A stretch of 64,000 nucleotides of DNA from positions 434,001-498,000 of the forward strand of contig JAXMEB010000004.1 in the NCBI GenBank assembly GCA_046348545.1. Reading direction: 5' to 3'. This stretch comes from JAXMEB01 sp046348545 (GTDB lineage Bacteria > Pseudomonadota > Gammaproteobacteria > Berkiellales > Berkiellaceae). The notes beneath the pieces were generated by a model, which made no database searches, was not told where the DNA came from, and saw only the letters and a list, made by a program, of their open reading frames with translations. Every line of letters starts with the position of its first letter. Within the stretch, counting starts at the first letter, position 1. Shown in pieces: positions 7,391-16,491 of this stretch. Made by a program: the position numbers and the translations under genes.

Positions 7391-8806
7391 ATGAGTCATC
7401 CTATAGCACCTCAAGCCAGATTTTTTCTAGCAGCCTGTTTACTATGGGCTCCTCTAGTCGGGTTTGCCACGAATTTGCCGGATTTCACTGAAGTTGTTGA
7501 GCTTTCGGGGAAAGCGGTTGTTAATATCACTACCACCTCATCCAATCAAGAAGCTAAACAATTAGTATCAGATGATCTCCGTTTGGAAATTGAAAAAACG
7601 CCTTTAATGAATGTTTTGAGAGAAGTATTTGGAGATAAACTCGAAGAAACGTTATCGGGTCAAGGTCCTGGCGTTGGTTCTGGGACGATCGTTTCATCTG
7701 ATGGATACATTGTGACCAATTATCACGTGATTAACGGCGCAGATGAGATTTTTGTACGGCTTAAAGATAGGCGAGGTTATTTAGCCAAAGTCATTGGTGT
7801 TGATTTAGGGACTGATTTAGCGCTAATCAAAATTGATGCAAAAGATTTACCGTATCTAGAACTTGAAAAAGATGCGATACCGAAAGTAGGACAATGGGTC
7901 ATTGCGATAGGTTCGCCGTTTGGATTTGAAAATACTGTCACAGTTGGGGTAGTCAGTGCACTGGGACGTAATTTGGGAGAAGAGCGATATGTGCCGTTTA
8001 TACAAACAGATGTGGCTATCAATCCTGGTAATTCAGGTGGACCATTGATTGATGCAGAAGGACATGTTGTTGGTATTAATTCTCAGATTGTCAGTGAGTC
8101 AGGTAATTTTGCGGGACTGTCATTTTCAGTACCCGCTTCTGTGGTTAAATCGGTTGTTTCACAGATTAAAGAAAAAGGTTTTGTAACAAGAGGTTGGATT
8201 GGATTAGCGTTCCAAGATTTGACTCGAGAGCTTGCCGAATCGTTTGGTATGCAAAAAGTAAAAGGCGCATTGATTGCAAAGGTGATGCCGGGTAGTCCTG
8301 CTGCGAAAGCAGGCATAGAACAGGGTGATATCATTGTTGAATTTAATGGAGAAGATGTTATTTTTGCATCCGATCTACCCCCTAAAGTAGGCTTAATTCC
8401 GATTGATAGTTTTGTGAATGTAACGATTTTAAGAAATCAGAAAACACTACCTTTTAAGGTTAAGATTGAAAGTGTGCCACAAATTAGGAGTCAAGTGCTG
8501 ACGTTTAATCCAATTTCTGCTGATCAAACGCATTACGGCATTAGGGTACGTGACATGGAAGGCGCTGAGTTAACCCAGCTTTCTGGTGTCAAAGGCGTCG
8601 TGGTTGATCATGTTGATAGCAAGATTTGGATTAGAGCGGGGATCCGTGAGAAAGATGTCATTGTATCAATTGATAAAAAATTGGTGACGAATGCTAAAGC
8701 ATTTTACAGTGTATTAAGTTCGCTGCCTCGAAATCAAAATATCTCGTTGCTAGTCGCACGTTCTGGGGAAGTGGAACGCTATGTTGCGGTTAAGCTTTCG
8801 GATTAG
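7391..8806 (+). CDS. degP: Periplasmic serine protease of the Do/DegP family
   Basis: This HtrA-family protease/chaperone degrades or refolds damaged envelope proteins. The 471-residue product starts with a signal peptide (hydrophobic core about residues 11-25). The trypsin-like domain has His112 in TNYHVING, Asp142 in GTDLALIKI and Ser215 in NPGNSGGPL. Two PDZ domains follow (about 265-355 and 375-470). Length matches DegP/DegQ/MucD. It lies behind rpoE and the short rseA-like gene, 145 bases downstream, with its own leader. The exact paralogue (DegP, DegQ or MucD) cannot be fixed from sequence alone. Confidence 0.93.
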   Translation: MSHPIAPQARFFLAACLLWAPLVGFATNLPDFTEVVELSGKAVVNITTTSSNQEAKQLVSDDLRLEIEKTPLMNVLREVFGDKLEETLSGQGPGVGSGTIVSSDGYIVTNYHVINGADEIFVRLKDRRGYLAKVIGVDLGTDLALIKIDAKDLPYLELEKDAIPKVGQWVIAIGSPFGFENTVTVGVVSALGRNLGEERYVPFIQTDVAINPGNSGGPLIDAEGHVVGINSQIVSESGNFAGLSFSVPASVVKSVVSQIKEKGFVTRGWIGLAFQDLTRELAESFGMQKVKGALIAKVMPGSPAAKAGIEQGDIIVEFNGEDVIFASDLPPKVGLIPIDSFVNVTILRNQKTLPFKVKIESVPQIRSQVLTFNPISADQTHYGIRVRDMEGAELTQLSGVKGVVVDHVDSKIWIRAGIREKDVIVSIDKKLVTNAKAFYSVLSSLPRNQNISLLVARSGEVERYVAVKLSD

Positions 8807-8808
8807 TA

Positions 8809-8932
8809 TACCCTTCACAGCTGAATTTTCGGGGTTGTTGCCTTCGCGATTCTCATCGCAGTCATGTACTTTGTGTACACTCCTGCGTCTCGAACGCTCG
8901 GCGCCTACCCGAAAAATCATCTGTTGTGGGTA
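8809..8932 (-). mobile_element. Family A MITE-like element, copy 2
   Basis: This 124-bp copy in reverse orientation starts two bases after the degP stop codon and is flanked by TA on both sides. It is very close to copies 4 and 8. It occupies most of the 239-bp gap between degP and lepA, so it may shape the degP transcript end. No gene lies here. Confidence 0.85.
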
Positions 8933-9045
8933 TATATTTTTATGTGCGGTGGGCTAACTAAATATTCTTTTAATCATTCCTTATCCTAGCTGGTTCGCTT
9001 AGAATACGGTATTCTTGGCCCTTTGAGTGAGCATACAGCTTTTAT

Positions 9046-10845
9046 ATGGAGCATATTCGTAATTTTTCTATCATTGCCCACATTGACCATGGGAAATCAA
9101 CCCTCTCCGACCGCCTCATCCAAATCTGTGGGGGGCTTGCCGATCGAGAGATGGCCGCTCAAGTCCTAGATTCGATGGATCTGGAGCGAGAGCGCGGGAT
9201 TACCATCAAGGCACAAAGTGTCACCTTGCAATATCGGGCTAAAAACAATAAAGTATACCAACTTAATTTTATTGATACCCCGGGCCACGTCGATTTTGCT
9301 TATGAAGTTTCCCGTTCTTTGGCAGCCTGTGAGGGCGCATTGTTAGTCGTTGATGCGGCGCAAGGCGTTGAAGCTCAAACCGTTGCAAATTGCTATACGG
9401 CGATTGAGCAAGGGTTGGAAGTCCTGCCTGTCCTGAATAAGATTGATTTGCCTCAGGCCGATCCAGAACGAATTAAACAAGAGATTGAAGAAATTATCGG
9501 CATTGATGCTGAAGATGCCCTGGAGGTCAGTGCTAAAACAGGGTTAGGCGTAGATGCACTCTTGGAAATGATCGTTGAGAAGATCCCTGCGCCGAAAGGC
9601 AACACGGAAGGGCCACTTCAAGCCTTGATTATTGATTCTTGGTTTGATAGTTACCTAGGGGTGGTGTCGCTTATTCGAGTGATGCATGGCCGGGTCCAGA
9701 AAGGCGATAAGATTCAAGTCATGTCGACCGGGCGAGCGCACCTTGTTGACGGACTTGGTGTCTTTACACCTAAAAAACTCTACAAAGAATCACTTGAAAC
9801 CGGTGAAGTCGGATTTTTAATTGCGGGCATCAAAGAGATCCATGGTGCGCCAGTGGGTGATACGCTGACGTTAGTCAAAGCGCCGGCTGAGAAAGCATTA
9901 CCTGGGTTTACTAAAGTGCAGCCTAAGGTTTTTGCAGGGCTTTTCCCGGTAAACTCTGAGGACTTTGAGGCCTTTAGAGAGGCTTTGGCAAAATTAAGCT
10001 TGAATGATTCATCGCTCTTTTTTGAACCAGAGAATTCAAAGGCGCTTGGATTTGGATTTCGATGCGGCTTTTTAGGGATGCTCCATATGGAGATCATTCA
10101 AGAAAGGCTTGAGCGCGAATATGATTTGGATTTGATCACAACGGCTCCAACAGTGGTTTATGAGATTTGTACTAAAAAGGGAGATACGATCAAAATCGAT
10201 AATCCCTCAAGCCTACCGGATCCGGGGCTCTTGCTTGAAACGAGAGAGCCGATTGTAGAGGCTAATATTCTAGTGCCGCAAACCTATGTTGGGAATGTGA
10301 TTAACCTTTGTATTGAAAAAAGAGGGATTCAAACTAAGATTTTATATCTTGGCTCACAAGTAGCGTTAACTTATGAACTGCCCTTAAACGAAATTGTGAT
10401 GGACTTTTTTGACCGACTTAAATCGGTGTCCAGGGGTTATGCGTCACTGGACTATCATTTTATACGCTTTCAGACCGCCGAGTTGGTGAAGCTTGATATT
10501 TTAATTAATAGTGAGCCGGTTGATGCGCTGGCATTGATTATTCACAAAGCGAATGCCATCTATAGAGGCCGTGAATTAACCGAAAAAATGAGGGAACTCA
10601 TTCCAAGGCAAATGTTTGATGTTGCTATTCAAGCGGCTATTGGCGGTCAAGTTATTGCCAGAACGAATGTAAAAGCCCTTAGAAAGAATGTGACTGCAAA
10701 ATGCTACGGTGGGGATGTCTCACGAAAACGAAAGCTACTAGAAAAGCAAAAGAAGGGTAAGAAGCGAATGAAGCAGGTTGGTTCTGTGGAAATTCCTCAA
10801 GAAGCCTTTTTAGCGATATTGAAAGTCGATAAGGAAAAGAAATGA
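9046..10845 (+). CDS. lepA: Elongation factor 4 (LepA)
   Basis: LepA is a ribosome-binding translational GTPase that acts on stalled or initiating ribosomes. The 599-residue protein has the G1 motif AHIDHGKST, G2 RGITIK, G3 DTPGHVDF and G4 NKID, plus the LepA-specific C-terminal domain ending in the lysine-rich KRKLLEKQKKGKKRMK region. The length is normal. It heads a dense operon; its TGA overlaps the start of lepB by 4 bases. The N-terminal sequence MEHIRNFSIIAHIDHGKS fixes the start. Confidence 0.97.
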   Translation: MEHIRNFSIIAHIDHGKSTLSDRLIQICGGLADREMAAQVLDSMDLERERGITIKAQSVTLQYRAKNNKVYQLNFIDTPGHVDFAYEVSRSLAACEGALLVVDAAQGVEAQTVANCYTAIEQGLEVLPVLNKIDLPQADPERIKQEIEEIIGIDAEDALEVSAKTGLGVDALLEMIVEKIPAPKGNTEGPLQALIIDSWFDSYLGVVSLIRVMHGRVQKGDKIQVMSTGRAHLVDGLGVFTPKKLYKESLETGEVGFLIAGIKEIHGAPVGDTLTLVKAPAEKALPGFTKVQPKVFAGLFPVNSEDFEAFREALAKLSLNDSSLFFEPENSKALGFGFRCGFLGMLHMEIIQERLEREYDLDLITTAPTVVYEICTKKGDTIKIDNPSSLPDPGLLLETREPIVEANILVPQTYVGNVINLCIEKRGIQTKILYLGSQVALTYELPLNEIVMDFFDRLKSVSRGYASLDYHFIRFQTAELVKLDILINSEPVDALALIIHKANAIYRGRELTEKMRELIPRQMFDVAIQAAIGGQVIARTNVKALRKNVTAKCYGGDVSRKRKLLEKQKKGKKRMKQVGSVEIPQEAFLAILKVDKEKK

Positions 10846-11642
10846 TGGTACACATGGATTTTGCAGCCATTTTGACGATGGCAACGTTAGGGTGTGGTGT
10901 GATTTGGCTCATAGATCGATTGGGTTTTAAGAAGAAACGCCTAGAAAAGGCGAACATAGCTGGCGTTGAATATCAAGAACCAAAGATTGTTGAATTTGCA
11001 GTTTCGTTCTTTCCGGTTTTGTTAGCTGTATTGCTACTTCGTTCCTTTTTGGCAGAACCTTTTAGAATTCCAAGTGGTTCTATGAAACCAACCCTTCTAG
11101 AGGGGGATTTTATTTTGGTGAATAAATTCACTTATGGCCTGCGTCTACCGGTTCTAGGGACTAAAATATGGTCAATGAATGAGCCAAAACGGGGAGATGT
11201 GATGGTATTTCGGTACCCGCTTGATCAAAAAGTCGATTTTATTAAGCGAGTGGTTGGGTTGCCGGGTGACAAGATTCAATATAAGGATAAAAAACTCTAT
11301 ATCAATGGCCAAAAGATGGAACAAACTTTTGTAGAGAAGACATACGATATTGAGCTATCGGGCATGAGTTACCCTGTAGAAAAACACATGGAAGCATTGA
11401 ATGGTATGACGCATGCGGTATTTTTACAAACGCAGCGTGCAGGCATGGATACCGATGAAGTGGTGGTGCCAGAGGGCATGTATTATGTGACGGGCGACAA
11501 TCGTGATAACAGCGGTGATTCCAGATCTTGGGGATTTGTGCCGCAGGATTTGATTATTGGTAAGGCCTTCTTTATTTGGTTAAGTTGGGATGGACTCAAT
11601 AAAGATGTTCGTTGGCATCGTATCGGAAAGCAAATTGATTAA
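10842..11642 (+). CDS. lepB: Signal peptidase I
   Basis: Leader peptidase removes signal peptides from exported proteins at the outer face of the inner membrane. The 266-residue protein has two N-terminal membrane spans (about 7-25 and 52-70). The catalytic Ser80 lies in PSGSMKPT and Lys135 in FIKRVVGLPGD. Later box motifs (GDNRDNSGDSRSWG) are intact. It overlaps lepA by 4 bases and is followed by the DUF4845 gene, a standard arrangement. Confidence 0.95.
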   Translation: MMVHMDFAAILTMATLGCGVIWLIDRLGFKKKRLEKANIAGVEYQEPKIVEFAVSFFPVLLAVLLLRSFLAEPFRIPSGSMKPTLLEGDFILVNKFTYGLRLPVLGTKIWSMNEPKRGDVMVFRYPLDQKVDFIKRVVGLPGDKIQYKDKKLYINGQKMEQTFVEKTYDIELSGMSYPVEKHMEALNGMTHAVFLQTQRAGMDTDEVVVPEGMYYVTGDNRDNSGDSRSWGFVPQDLIIGKAFFIWLSWDGLNKDVRWHRIGKQID

Positions 11643-11660
11643 ATCGAAAGGAGAACAAGT

Positions 11661-12029
11661 ATGGATACAATGAATACGCAACGAGGCGTTACTTTAATCG
11701 GTTGGTTAATTATCATTAGTTTTTTCATGATGGTCGGTATCGGCGTTATGCGTTTATATCCCATTTATTACGATCATATGTCGGTCAAAATGTCGCTTAA
11801 GAAGTTGGCGCAAGATAGTAGTCTCAAAGACGCCAGTGAGAAACAGATTAGAGAAATATTGCAGCGGCATTTTACGGTTAATAATGTTGAGTCAGTGACC
11901 CCTGAAGCGCTTGAAATTATTAAGAAAGGCGGGGTGATGACCCTTCAGATGAAGTATGAAGCGCGTGCACCTTTTATATACAATATAGATTTAATTGTGC
12001 GTTTTGATGATAGTGTGGTGGTCAACTAA
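11661..12029 (+). CDS. DUF4845 family membrane-anchored protein
   Basis: The 122-residue product has a short polar head, then one hydrophobic helix (about residues 10-30) beginning GVTLIGWLIII, reminiscent of type IV pilin-like N-termini. A small globular domain follows with SLKDASEKQIREIL and a C-terminal beta strand pair. This fits DUF4845, which is regularly encoded between lepB and rnc in gammaproteobacteria. The role is unknown. An AAAGGAG ribosome site precedes the ATG. Confidence 0.85.
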   Translation: MDTMNTQRGVTLIGWLIIISFFMMVGIGVMRLYPIYYDHMSVKMSLKKLAQDSSLKDASEKQIREILQRHFTVNNVESVTPEALEIIKKGGVMTLQMKYEARAPFIYNIDLIVRFDDSVVVN

Positions 12030-12032
12030 AAA

Positions 12033-12707
12033 ATGGCATCGAGTTATGAATTAAGTCAAGCTTTGGGGCTTGACTTAAATGAAAACAAGCTTTTAAAACA
12101 AGCTTTAACCCACAAAAGTAAAGGATCACCGCATAATGAGCGGCTTGAATTTTTGGGGGATGCCATTTTAAGTTTCGTGATTACAACCGAGCTTTATCAA
12201 CGTTTTCCTAAAGTTGAAGAGGGTGTATTGAGTCGATTGCGTTCGAATCTCGTCAAAGGCGAAACGCTAGCCAAGCTGGCTCAGACTCTAAATCTAGGAG
12301 AGCATCTTCGTTTAGGTGCGGGTGAAATGAAGAGTGGTGGACATCACCGTCAATCGATTTTGGCCGATGCATTTGAAGCAGTTTTGGGCGCAATCTATTT
12401 AGAATCTGGATTAGAGCGTGTTAGATCTAAAATTTTAATTTGGTATGGTGATGCGTTGAATAACGTTGCAGTTGAACAAGCCGAAAAAGATCCAAAGACC
12501 TTATTACAGGAGTGGCTGCAATCTAATGGAGAAGCCTTACCAGTCTATCGTATTGTGACGATTGAGGGAGAGCCTCATGCGCAATTTTTCACAGTGAACT
12601 GTGAAGCTGGATTGGGTATTGTCACAGAGGGCAAAGGGAATAGCCGACGTCAAGCGGAACAATTTGCGGCCCAAAAGGCCTTGGAGCAACTTTATGCCCT
12701 CAAATAA
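12033..12707 (+). CDS. rnc: Ribonuclease III
   Basis: RNase III cleaves double-stranded RNA during rRNA and mRNA processing. The 224-residue protein has the nuclease signature NERLEFLGDAILSF near residue 36, a second acidic site in ADAFEAVLGAIYLE, and a C-terminal double-stranded RNA-binding domain ending GNSRRQAEQFAAQKAL. The length is normal. The gene follows DUF4845 after 3 bases and overlaps era by 14 bases. Confidence 0.96.
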   Translation: MASSYELSQALGLDLNENKLLKQALTHKSKGSPHNERLEFLGDAILSFVITTELYQRFPKVEEGVLSRLRSNLVKGETLAKLAQTLNLGEHLRLGAGEMKSGGHHRQSILADAFEAVLGAIYLESGLERVRSKILIWYGDALNNVAVEQAEKDPKTLLQEWLQSNGEALPVYRIVTIEGEPHAQFFTVNCEAGLGIVTEGKGNSRRQAEQFAAQKALEQLYALK

Positions 12708-13683
12708 AACAGTCTGTGGATTTGTCACGCTCGTAGGGCGTCCAAATGTGGGAAAATCTTCTCTTTTGAATCGATTGGTGAATGAGAAGATCAGTATTAT
12801 TTCGAGTAAGCCACAAACGACTCGCCATCAGATCCAGGGTGTCAAAACCATGGATACGATTCAAATAGTTTATGTGGATACACCGGGGATCCATCATGAG
12901 GCTAAGCGAGCTCTGAATCGATATATGAATAAGGCCGCTAAGACCTCTATGACCGACGTCGATGTCGTGTTGTTTGTGGTTGAGGCCTTAAAATGGACCC
13001 AAGAAGATCAGTATGTGCTTGAATTGGTTAAAACCGTTTCACAACCCGTTATCTTAGTGGTCAATCAAATTGACAAAGTTCATGATAAATCCAGATTATT
13101 GCCGTATCTAGAACGGATTACGGCGCAACATCATTTCACTTCGGTGATCCCTGTATCAGCTTTGAAAGGTATACAGCTTGATGCCCTTGAAACGGCCATG
13201 CTTCCATTGTTACCTGAAAGCCCTTTTTTCTACGAACCTCACGAAAAGACAAATCAAAGTTTTCAATTCCAACTTTCAGAATTGGTGCGTGAGCAATTGA
13301 TGCGTCAATTGAATCAAGAAGTACCGTATGCCACGACAGTTGAAATTGAAAAAGTCGAAAAACTAGAAGATGCTTCAGCTGGAATAGGGTCTACAGAGAT
13401 GGATTGTCAGGTAGCCGAAGCTAACACCTCTGAAGCCCCAGCTGTGAAGAGCAGAAAGGATCGGTGGCAGGTTCATGCCCTAATTTGGGTCGAAAAACAA
13501 AGTCAAAAAGTGATTATCATTGGTGATAAAGGTGAGCGTCTGAAGTCAATTGGTCGACAAGCAAGATTTGCAATGAATTCAAAGTTTGATTGTCGAGTCG
13601 ATCTAAGGCTCTGGGTAAAGGTCAAAGAGGGCTGGTCAGACAACATCAATTTATTGCCACAATTAGGTTATTATGCAGAATAA
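12694..13683 (+). CDS. era: GTPase Era
   Basis: Era binds 16S rRNA and helps assemble the small ribosomal subunit. The G domain shows GRPNVGKSSLLN, then DTPGIH and NQIDKV. The C-terminal KH domain ends with KVIIIGDKGERLKSIGRQAR. The ATG at 12694 is preferred over an upstream frame because it gives the typical start and has GGAG ahead. At 329 residues it is longer than the usual 300: about 30 extra residues, rich in acidic residues and alanine, sit between the G domain linker and the core of the KH domain (about residues 228-258). The gene overlaps rnc and recO. Confidence 0.95.
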   Translation: MPSNKTVCGFVTLVGRPNVGKSSLLNRLVNEKISIISSKPQTTRHQIQGVKTMDTIQIVYVDTPGIHHEAKRALNRYMNKAAKTSMTDVDVVLFVVEALKWTQEDQYVLELVKTVSQPVILVVNQIDKVHDKSRLLPYLERITAQHHFTSVIPVSALKGIQLDALETAMLPLLPESPFFYEPHEKTNQSFQFQLSELVREQLMRQLNQEVPYATTVEIEKVEKLEDASAGIGSTEMDCQVAEANTSEAPAVKSRKDRWQVHALIWVEKQSQKVIIIGDKGERLKSIGRQARFAMNSKFDCRVDLRLWVKVKEGWSDNINLLPQLGYYAE

Positions 13684-14380
13684 GCTCGAAAAGAGTTATA
13701 TTCTTCATCAGCGAGCCTTTAGTGAATCTAGTTTGATTCTTGAGGTTTTTACAGAAAATCTAGGGCGTTTTAGTTTACTGGCCAAGGGGGCGAAAAGACC
13801 GAAATCATTTTGGCGAGGGCTATTGGTGCCTTTTCGTCCTTTATTACTGTCATGGACCGGGCGCAGTGATTTAAAGACCTTAACGCAAGCAGAAGCAGAT
13901 GGTAAAAGTGCGTTATTAGTGGGCACCAAATTATGGTGCGGCTTATATCTGAATGAATTGTTGATGCGGCTTCTGAGTATGGGGGATCCGCATGACGACA
14001 TTTATAAAGCTTATGAGATTGCAGTCACTGAATTAGATAAGACCGAATCAGAAGAGTCCGTGCTCCGATGTTTTGAGCGGGATTTGTTAGAAGGTTTGGG
14101 ATATGGGATTGAGTATTGTGACTTTGAAAGTGGTGATCCTATTGAGCCTGAAGTCTTGTATATCTTTGATCCGGCGCAAGGTTTTTCATTGTTAAGAGAG
14201 GCTAACGGAAAGCTCACCATCAGTGGTGCTAGTATTCTGGCATTGGCTCGCGGTGCGTTCGAGAATGCACATCAATTAAAAGAAGCGAAGATGCTCTTGC
14301 AAAGTGCCATACAGGTTCATTTGGGGAATAAGCCGCTTCAGACTAAGCAATTATTCAGAGAAGTGCGGCAGTTTATTTAG
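13673..14380 (+). CDS. recO: DNA repair protein RecO
   Basis: RecO helps load RecA on gapped DNA in the RecFOR pathway. The 235-residue product has the N-terminal OB-fold region (ILHQRAFSESSLILEVFTE, LLAKGAKRPKS) and the helical C-terminal domain with ERDLLEGLGYG. No zinc-binding cysteines are apparent, as in many gammaproteobacterial RecO proteins. It overlaps era by 11 bases, giving the usual era-recO pair. Confidence 0.93.
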   Translation: MQNKLEKSYILHQRAFSESSLILEVFTENLGRFSLLAKGAKRPKSFWRGLLVPFRPLLLSWTGRSDLKTLTQAEADGKSALLVGTKLWCGLYLNELLMRLLSMGDPHDDIYKAYEIAVTELDKTESEESVLRCFERDLLEGLGYGIEYCDFESGDPIEPEVLYIFDPAQGFSLLREANGKLTISGASILALARGAFENAHQLKEAKMLLQSAIQVHLGNKPLQTKQLFREVRQFI

Positions 14381-14388
14381 GGGTAAAT

Positions 14389-15132
14389 ATGAAGAATTTT
14401 AAACCTATTTTGCTGGGTGTTAATGTGGATCATGTTGCGACCCTGAGGCAAGCCCGTGGGACAACGCGTTATCCCGATCCGGTCCATGCCGCGCTTTTAG
14501 CAGAGCAAGCCGGGGCAGATGGCATCACAGTGCATTTACGTGAGGACAGACGTCATATTCAGCAACGTGATGTTGAATTGATTCAAGAGCGTTGCCAAAC
14601 TCGATTAAATTTTGAGATGGCCGCAACTGAGGCGATGTTAGAATTTGCACTCTCTCTAAAACCACACTTTTGTTGCTTGGTGCCAGAAAAGCGTGAAGAG
14701 CTGACGACCGAGGGTGGACTGGATGTTATCAAGCATTTTACCTTGATTAAGGTTGCGGTGGATGCTTTGATGGCTAAAGGGATTGAGGTATCACTTTTTA
14801 TTGATGCAAACTTAGATCAGATTGCAGCGGCTAAAGAAACTGGCGCTGAATGGATAGAAATTCACACCGGCCGCTACGCAGAAGCTAAGCCGAATCAGAT
14901 GCGCGCTGAGCTATTATTGATTCAAGAAGCGGCAACGCTGGCTCATCAGAACGGTTTGAAGGTGAATGGCGGGCATGGCTTGAACTACCATAATGTACAG
15001 GCGATTGCGGCGATTCCAGAGATGATTGAGTTAAATATTGGTCATGCCATCATTGCAGAAAGTGTTTTTGTGGGATTGAAAGAAGCGGTTTCCAAGATGA
15101 AGCAACTCATGTTGGAGGCGAGACTTGGGTAA
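14389..15132 (+). CDS. pdxJ: Pyridoxine 5'-phosphate synthase
   Basis: PdxJ condenses 3-amino-2-oxopropyl phosphate with deoxyxylulose 5-phosphate to form pyridoxine phosphate, the last step of the DXP-dependent vitamin B6 pathway. The 247-residue TIM barrel shows LGVNVDHVATLRQARGT at the N-terminus, DGITVHLREDRRHI, and the phosphate-binding VNGGHGLNY. It lies 8 bases after recO and overlaps acpS by 8 bases, the conserved recO-pdxJ-acpS order. Confidence 0.97.
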   Translation: MKNFKPILLGVNVDHVATLRQARGTTRYPDPVHAALLAEQAGADGITVHLREDRRHIQQRDVELIQERCQTRLNFEMAATEAMLEFALSLKPHFCCLVPEKREELTTEGGLDVIKHFTLIKVAVDALMAKGIEVSLFIDANLDQIAAAKETGAEWIEIHTGRYAEAKPNQMRAELLLIQEAATLAHQNGLKVNGGHGLNYHNVQAIAAIPEMIELNIGHAIIAESVFVGLKEAVSKMKQLMLEARLG

Positions 15133-15505
15133 CATTGTTGGGATTGGAACCGATCTGGTTCATATCCCTCGTATTGAGGAGATTTATGCTCGCTTTGGTG
15201 CACGATTTGCTGAACGAATTTTGCATCCTGACGAGCGAGCTGAATTCAGTCAGACTAAACGACCCGTCTCATTTCTAGCCAAGCGGTTTGCAGCTAAAGA
15301 AGCGTTAGCCAAAGCGCTTGGCACGGGGATTGCGCATGGGGTTCAATTCCATGATTTCATTATCCGCAAAGATCCGCGAGGACAACCTCAAGTTACCCTC
15401 GAGGGCGGGGCAAAACGCCATGCAGACCAATATCAGGTCACCGCTGTTCATTTATCCATATCCGATGAGCGTGAATATGCCTTAGCGTTTGTTGTCCTTT
15501 CTTGA
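15125..15505 (+). CDS. acpS: Holo-[acyl-carrier-protein] synthase
   Basis: AcpS transfers 4'-phosphopantetheine from CoA to acyl carrier protein. The 126-residue product has the two family motifs: GIGTDLVHIPRIEE at the start and FLAKRFAAKEALAKALGTG near residue 50. The only start that keeps the N-terminal motif is a TTG at 15125, inside the end of pdxJ, so translation is probably coupled. This is the last gene of the lepA operon. Confidence 0.95.
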   Translation: MGNIVGIGTDLVHIPRIEEIYARFGARFAERILHPDERAEFSQTKRPVSFLAKRFAAKEALAKALGTGIAHGVQFHDFIIRKDPRGQPQVTLEGGAKRHADQYQVTAVHLSISDEREYALAFVVLS

Positions 15506-15535
15506 AATTTGAAAATATACTTTTCAGATTTCAAG
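15501..15535 (+). terminator. Stem-loop at the end of the lepA-acpS operon
   Basis: A 15-bp arm at 15501-15515 (CTTGAAATTTGAAAA) pairs with 15521-15535 with one mismatch across a 5-base loop. It begins at the acpS stop codon. There is no following T-run, so it may be a weak or bidirectional terminator or an mRNA 3' end stabiliser. Confidence 0.55.
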
Positions 15536-15585
15536 GATACAATCGATAGACCAGCGCATTTGCTCGTCATTATCTATCTGAGATC

Positions 15586-15694
15586 ACCCCAGTTCGGGTT
15601 ATTTTGGGAACTATCGTCATCCCGCACAGCGGTCATCACACGAAGTGTGTAGCGTCTGATGCGGGAACCAGAATTTTATCAAATCTCAGCTAAT
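15586..15694 (-). repeat. Family B hairpin repeat, partial copy 2
   Basis: This stretch matches one arm of the long B element in reverse orientation: ACCCCAGTTCGGG, then the GTCATCACACGAAGTGTG hairpin and the ATCAAATCTCAGCTAA spacer. The other arm is missing. The match stops exactly where element A copy 3 begins, suggesting that A sits in or next to a truncated B. Together the two fill the 331-bp gap after acpS. Confidence 0.75.
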
Positions 15695-15695
15695 A

Positions 15696-15819
15696 TACCC
15701 ACAACAGATGATTTTTCGGGTAGGCGCCGAGCGTTCGAGTCGCAGGAGTGTACATAAAGTACATGACTGCGGTGAGAATCGCGAAGGCAACAACCCCGAA
15801 AATTCAGCTGTGAAGGGTA
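15696..15819 (+). mobile_element. Family A MITE-like element, copy 3
   Basis: This 124-bp copy in forward orientation is flanked by TA on each side. It abuts the truncated B repeat. In the intact B copy at 2489 the sequence continues here with TTAGCTGAG-type spacer, the same site where copy 4 is inserted in the B copy at 21390. Confidence 0.85.
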
Positions 15820-15836
15820 TATATTGAATTGAGACG

Positions 15837-16424
15837 CTAATTTAGAAGTGCTCCTCCAGAAAGCGCTCCCACCTCTCTCGGCATGCATTTTTCAAATACG
15901 CAAGCAGTAGTTGCCGCCAGCGTTGATTGGCAACCCGCTTGTACTAAAAATTCAGCAAAGGCTCCCGCATAAGGCAGGCCGGTTTGGATCCCGATATATT
16001 GTCCGGCTGATTGGCCTGCTGCCTCAATTGAATTGCTGAGTAATAGTTGCAAAGATGTGATGAAAGCGGCCTTGTCAATATTTCTAGAGATTTTGCTTAA
16101 ATCACTTTCTGATTCGTAAAAAATGTCGAATATAAAAGAGGCGATCGCACTTGCAACCGCGGTTTTCCCAAGGCTATTTTTGGCACATTCCTTTGCGAGA
16201 CAACGATAACCACTTCTTTTTACAATATTGAAATTAAAGCCTTTATGATTAACGCCACTGAGCGCACTTCCAATAATTTTACCCAATGAGCTTTGACCGA
16301 GCAGGCTGCCTACTAATTTTCCACTTTGTTTAAATAGCTTTTTTGTAAAATGAGGCGAAATTGAACCGGTTGTGAACTGATATCCGGTTGATAATTTATC
16401 TTTTATAAATGACAAAGTAAACAT
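15837..16424 (-). CDS. Unrecognised 195-residue protein with glycine-rich hydrophobic segments
   Basis: No family is recognised. The ATG at 16424 has GAGA at a suitable distance; a TTG at 16481 would add 19 residues. The protein has short hydrophobic Gly/Ala/Ser-rich stretches (GSLLGQSSLGKIIGSAL, AVASAIASFIFDIF, AGQSAGQYIGIQTGLPYAGA) that could associate with membranes, but no signal peptide. Seven cysteines lie in the second half. It is divergent from the RasGEF-RhoGAP gene and sits between repeats, so it belongs to the accessory island. The function is unknown. Confidence 0.55.
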   Translation of the reverse strand: MFTLSFIKDKLSTGYQFTTGSISPHFTKKLFKQSGKLVGSLLGQSSLGKIIGSALSGVNHKGFNFNIVKRSGYRCLAKECAKNSLGKTAVASAIASFIFDIFYESESDLSKISRNIDKAAFITSLQLLLSNSIEAAGQSAGQYIGIQTGLPYAGAFAEFLVQAGCQSTLAATTACVFEKCMPREVGALSGGALLN

Positions 16425-16491
16425 GGTATCTCGCTGTTGAAAAATGAAGTCTATTTTTGCTTCTAGGGACTTTTGGGGCAAGGTAACTCAG

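Noticed and set aside
12601..12693. Longer Era start at 12601
   Set aside because: It lies deep inside rnc, lacks Era-like sequence and has no ribosome site; ATG 12694 has GGAG upstream.
15837..16424. A toxin-antitoxin assignment for the unrecognised gene and small ORF at 16492
   Set aside because: They are divergent, not in one operon, and neither resembles a known toxin or antitoxin; there is no positive evidence.
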